A stretch of 13,473 bases of DNA, taken from positions 1 through 13,473 of the forward strand of contig JAEWHB010000102.1 in the NCBI GenBank assembly GCA_023388015.1. The letters run 5' to 3'. Source of the DNA: Bacteroidota bacterium. Its GTDB lineage: Bacteria; Bacteroidota; Bacteroidia; Flavobacteriales; Weeksellaceae. The notes beneath the pieces were generated by a model. That model worked only from the letters and a program-made list of their open reading frames with translations. It did not search any database and had not been told where the DNA came from. Both the position numbers and the translations under genes were made by a program. This document shows positions 13,376 through 13,473 of this stretch, piece after piece (position 1 is the stretch's first letter; each line of letters starts with the position of its first letter).

Positions 13376-13473
13376 ATGACAAAAAATATTTCCACATACA
13401 ATCCGAAAGAATTTATCATCATAAAAGGTGCTAAACTTCACAATCTCAAAAACATAGATTTAGCCATTCCCAA
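13376..13473 (+). CDS. uvrA: Excinuclease ABC subunit A, N-terminal end
   Basis: This is the first 32 codons of uvrA, cut by the right edge. UvrA is the damage-recognition ATPase of nucleotide excision repair. The visible part reads MTKNISTYNPKEFIIIKGAKLHNLKNIDLAIP; the block IIIKGAKLHNLKNIDL is the highly conserved UvrA N-terminal strand that precedes the first Walker A motif, which would lie just outside the window. The ATG at 13376 is preferred because of the -7 box directly upstream. It is divergent from proC, with 251 bp between the two start codons containing both promoters and the proC leader. Confidence 0.88.
   Translation, partial: MTKNISTYNPKEFIIIKGAKLHNLKNIDLAIP

Overview
The window is a chromosomal segment from a member of the Bacteroidota, most likely order Flavobacteriales. 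The evidence is an A+T-rich composition, promoters of the Bacteroidota type (-33 TTTG, -7 TAnnTTTG) in place of E. coli -10/-35 boxes, start codons with no clear Shine-Dalgarno sequence, a lipoprotein whose lipobox Cys is followed by SSDDD, and split transketolase halves typical of this group. Genus cannot be fixed from the sequence alone. No insertion sequence, phage gene, CRISPR array, tRNA or rRNA was seen.

Layout. (1) 1-714, minus: arsC-family reductase, then the N-terminal end of a RelA/SpoT (p)ppGpp enzyme that runs off the left edge. (2) 823-6013, plus: a small lipoprotein, then a tight run of prfB (release factor 2), a secreted protein of unknown function, trkA and trkH (K+ uptake; stop and start overlap by one base). 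(3) 6014-6640: the only long gene-free stretch. It carries a good minus-strand promoter and a minus-strand terminator about 400 bp apart, with several hairpins and no sizeable ORF between them, so it is a candidate noncoding RNA gene. (4) 6641-9907, minus: transketolase N-terminal subunit, a 489-residue secreted protein of unknown function, and transketolase C-terminal subunit, with 1-2 bp gaps, so an unrelated exported protein sits between the two halves of one enzyme. (5) 10005-11516, minus: nnr, the bifunctional NAD(P)H-hydrate repair enzyme. (6) 11579-13124, minus: proC (last step of proline synthesis), a 79-residue small protein, and a lipocalin-like lipoprotein probably displayed on the cell surface. 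(7) 13376 to the right edge, plus: the start of uvrA, divergent from proC.

The most interesting signal is the proC leader at 13136-13258. A 14-codon ORF ending in tandem proline codons (...IVPPRN-stop) is followed by a competing hairpin and a strong intrinsic terminator just before the proC start. This is the architecture of an E. coli trpL-style attenuator, here with Pro-Pro ahead of a proline-biosynthesis gene. The pairing logic fits (a ribosome at the leader stop would cover the antiterminator strand; one stalled at the prolines would not), but this is inferred from one sequence.

Most of the window is housekeeping: stringent response, translation termination, potassium transport, pentose phosphate metabolism, cofactor repair, proline synthesis and nucleotide excision repair. 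The less understood parts are the exported proteins, the 79-residue protein and the two regulatory/noncoding loci.
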